NCBI GenBank assembly: GCA_934376945.1
Contig: CAKRPI010000121.1
Span: 1-5,465 of the forward strand
DNA: 5,465 nucleotides
Reading direction: 5' to 3'
From: an uncultured Lachnospiraceae bacterium
Lineage (GTDB): Bacteria > Bacillota > Clostridia > Lachnospirales > Lachnospiraceae
The notes under the pieces were generated by a model. That model saw nothing but the letters and a program-made list of their open reading frames with translations, did no database searches and was not told the origin of the DNA. The translations under genes were made by a program, and so were the position numbers. This document shows, piece by piece, positions 5,208 to 5,465 of the stretch. Positions within the stretch are counted from its first letter, which is position 1. Every line of letters starts with the position of its first letter.

Positions 5208-5465
5208 TTACTTTTTATCCGATTCTTCCTCTGCCTCAACTTCCATGCTTAATTTCCATTCACTGATCGGAATGGTGAGGTCGCCGTCAATCACAACGAT
5301 TTCCTCAATATGCACCTCGAAAAGCGTTGCCAACACAAGCAGATTATCAATTGTCGGCACAGCAGCTCCCCTCTGCCACTTATAGATCGCCTGCGGCGTT
5401 GCAAATCCAAACAGGCTCTGTAAATCCTTCACCGAAAAACCAGCAGCTTCACGCATTCTGGTAAT
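5208..5465 (-). CDS. XRE-like helix-turn-helix transcriptional regulator, N-terminus outside window
   Basis: This is the C-terminal part of a small Cro/C1-type DNA-binding protein. The frame is open to the right edge (codons reading Ile-Thr-Arg before the first Met at 5456). Family members normally begin about 5-15 residues before the first HTH helix with an I-x-x-LRE-type sequence, so the Met at 5456 is probably internal. Numbering from that Met, residues 7-15 (FSVKDLQSL) form the first HTH helix. FATPQAIYKWQRG (18-30) forms the turn and recognition helix, and VPTIDNLLVLATLFEV (33-48) the following helices. Together these are a common Firmicutes small-regulator pattern. After the HTH comes a short hydrophobic strand (IEEIVVIDGDLTI) and an acidic tail, with no effector domain. 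The gap to the Sel1 gene is 43 bp with no visible terminator, so the regulator may head the operon. Autoregulation or control of the cluster is inference; its operator would lie outside the window. Confidence 0.88.
   Translation of the reverse strand: MTRMREAAGFSVKDLQSLFGFATPQAIYKWQRGAAVPTIDNLLVLATLFEVHIEEIVVIDGDLTIPISEWKLSMEVEAEEESDKK

Noticed and set aside
5165..5239. Longer Sel1-protein start at 5239, overlapping the HTH gene
   Set aside because: It would overlap the regulator's 3' end and lengthen an already long hydrophilic leader. The GGGGG site supports 5164.
1..5465. Mobile elements, tRNA or rRNA genes, CRISPR arrays
   Set aside because: I saw no transposase or integrase reading frames, terminal inverted repeats, RNA gene signatures or spacer-repeat arrays on either strand.

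Overview
The window is a compact, single-strand (minus) gene cluster. Transcription order, from right to left, is: a small HTH regulator (5' end outside the window), a secreted Sel1-repeat protein, a membrane-anchored Ser/Thr kinase with a Sel1-repeat ectodomain, and a secreted protein that runs off the left edge. Base composition is moderate, Shine-Dalgarno sites are strong AAGGAGG types, and the kinase has the N-terminal zinc ribbon and HRDISPDN catalytic loop seen in many Clostridia. This suggests a low-GC Gram-positive host, probably a gut Lachnospiraceae/Clostridiales member. That assignment rests on sequence style and is not proven.

Layout: 5465-5208 is the regulator (C-terminal 85 codons). 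5164-3326 is a 612-residue exported protein made almost entirely of Sel1/TPR-like repeats. 3325-3192 is the only real intergenic gap (134 bp), with a possible weak terminator hairpin and a plausible sigma-A promoter. 3191-714 is an 825-residue kinase: zinc ribbon, kinase domain, one membrane helix, Sel1 ectodomain. 676-1 is an exported protein whose C-terminus lies outside the window. It has no homology I recognise with certainty, but its pattern resembles a chymotrypsin-fold protease that has lost catalytic residues. No stretch over 300 bases lacks a gene.

How the parts may work together (inference): the kinase looks like a one-pass receptor kinase whose sensor is a Sel1 solenoid instead of the usual PASTA repeats. 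The upstream gene encodes a free exported solenoid built from the same ~160-residue, four-unit super-repeat, in the same order (block, block, acidic linker, short module). It then adds one more block. The fourth gene supplies another exported protein. A reasonable hypothesis is a surface-sensing cassette in which the secreted solenoid, the kinase ectodomain and the protease-like protein contact one another or a shared ligand, with the HTH protein controlling expression. The paralogous ectodomain/secreted-protein pair is the most unusual feature of the window.
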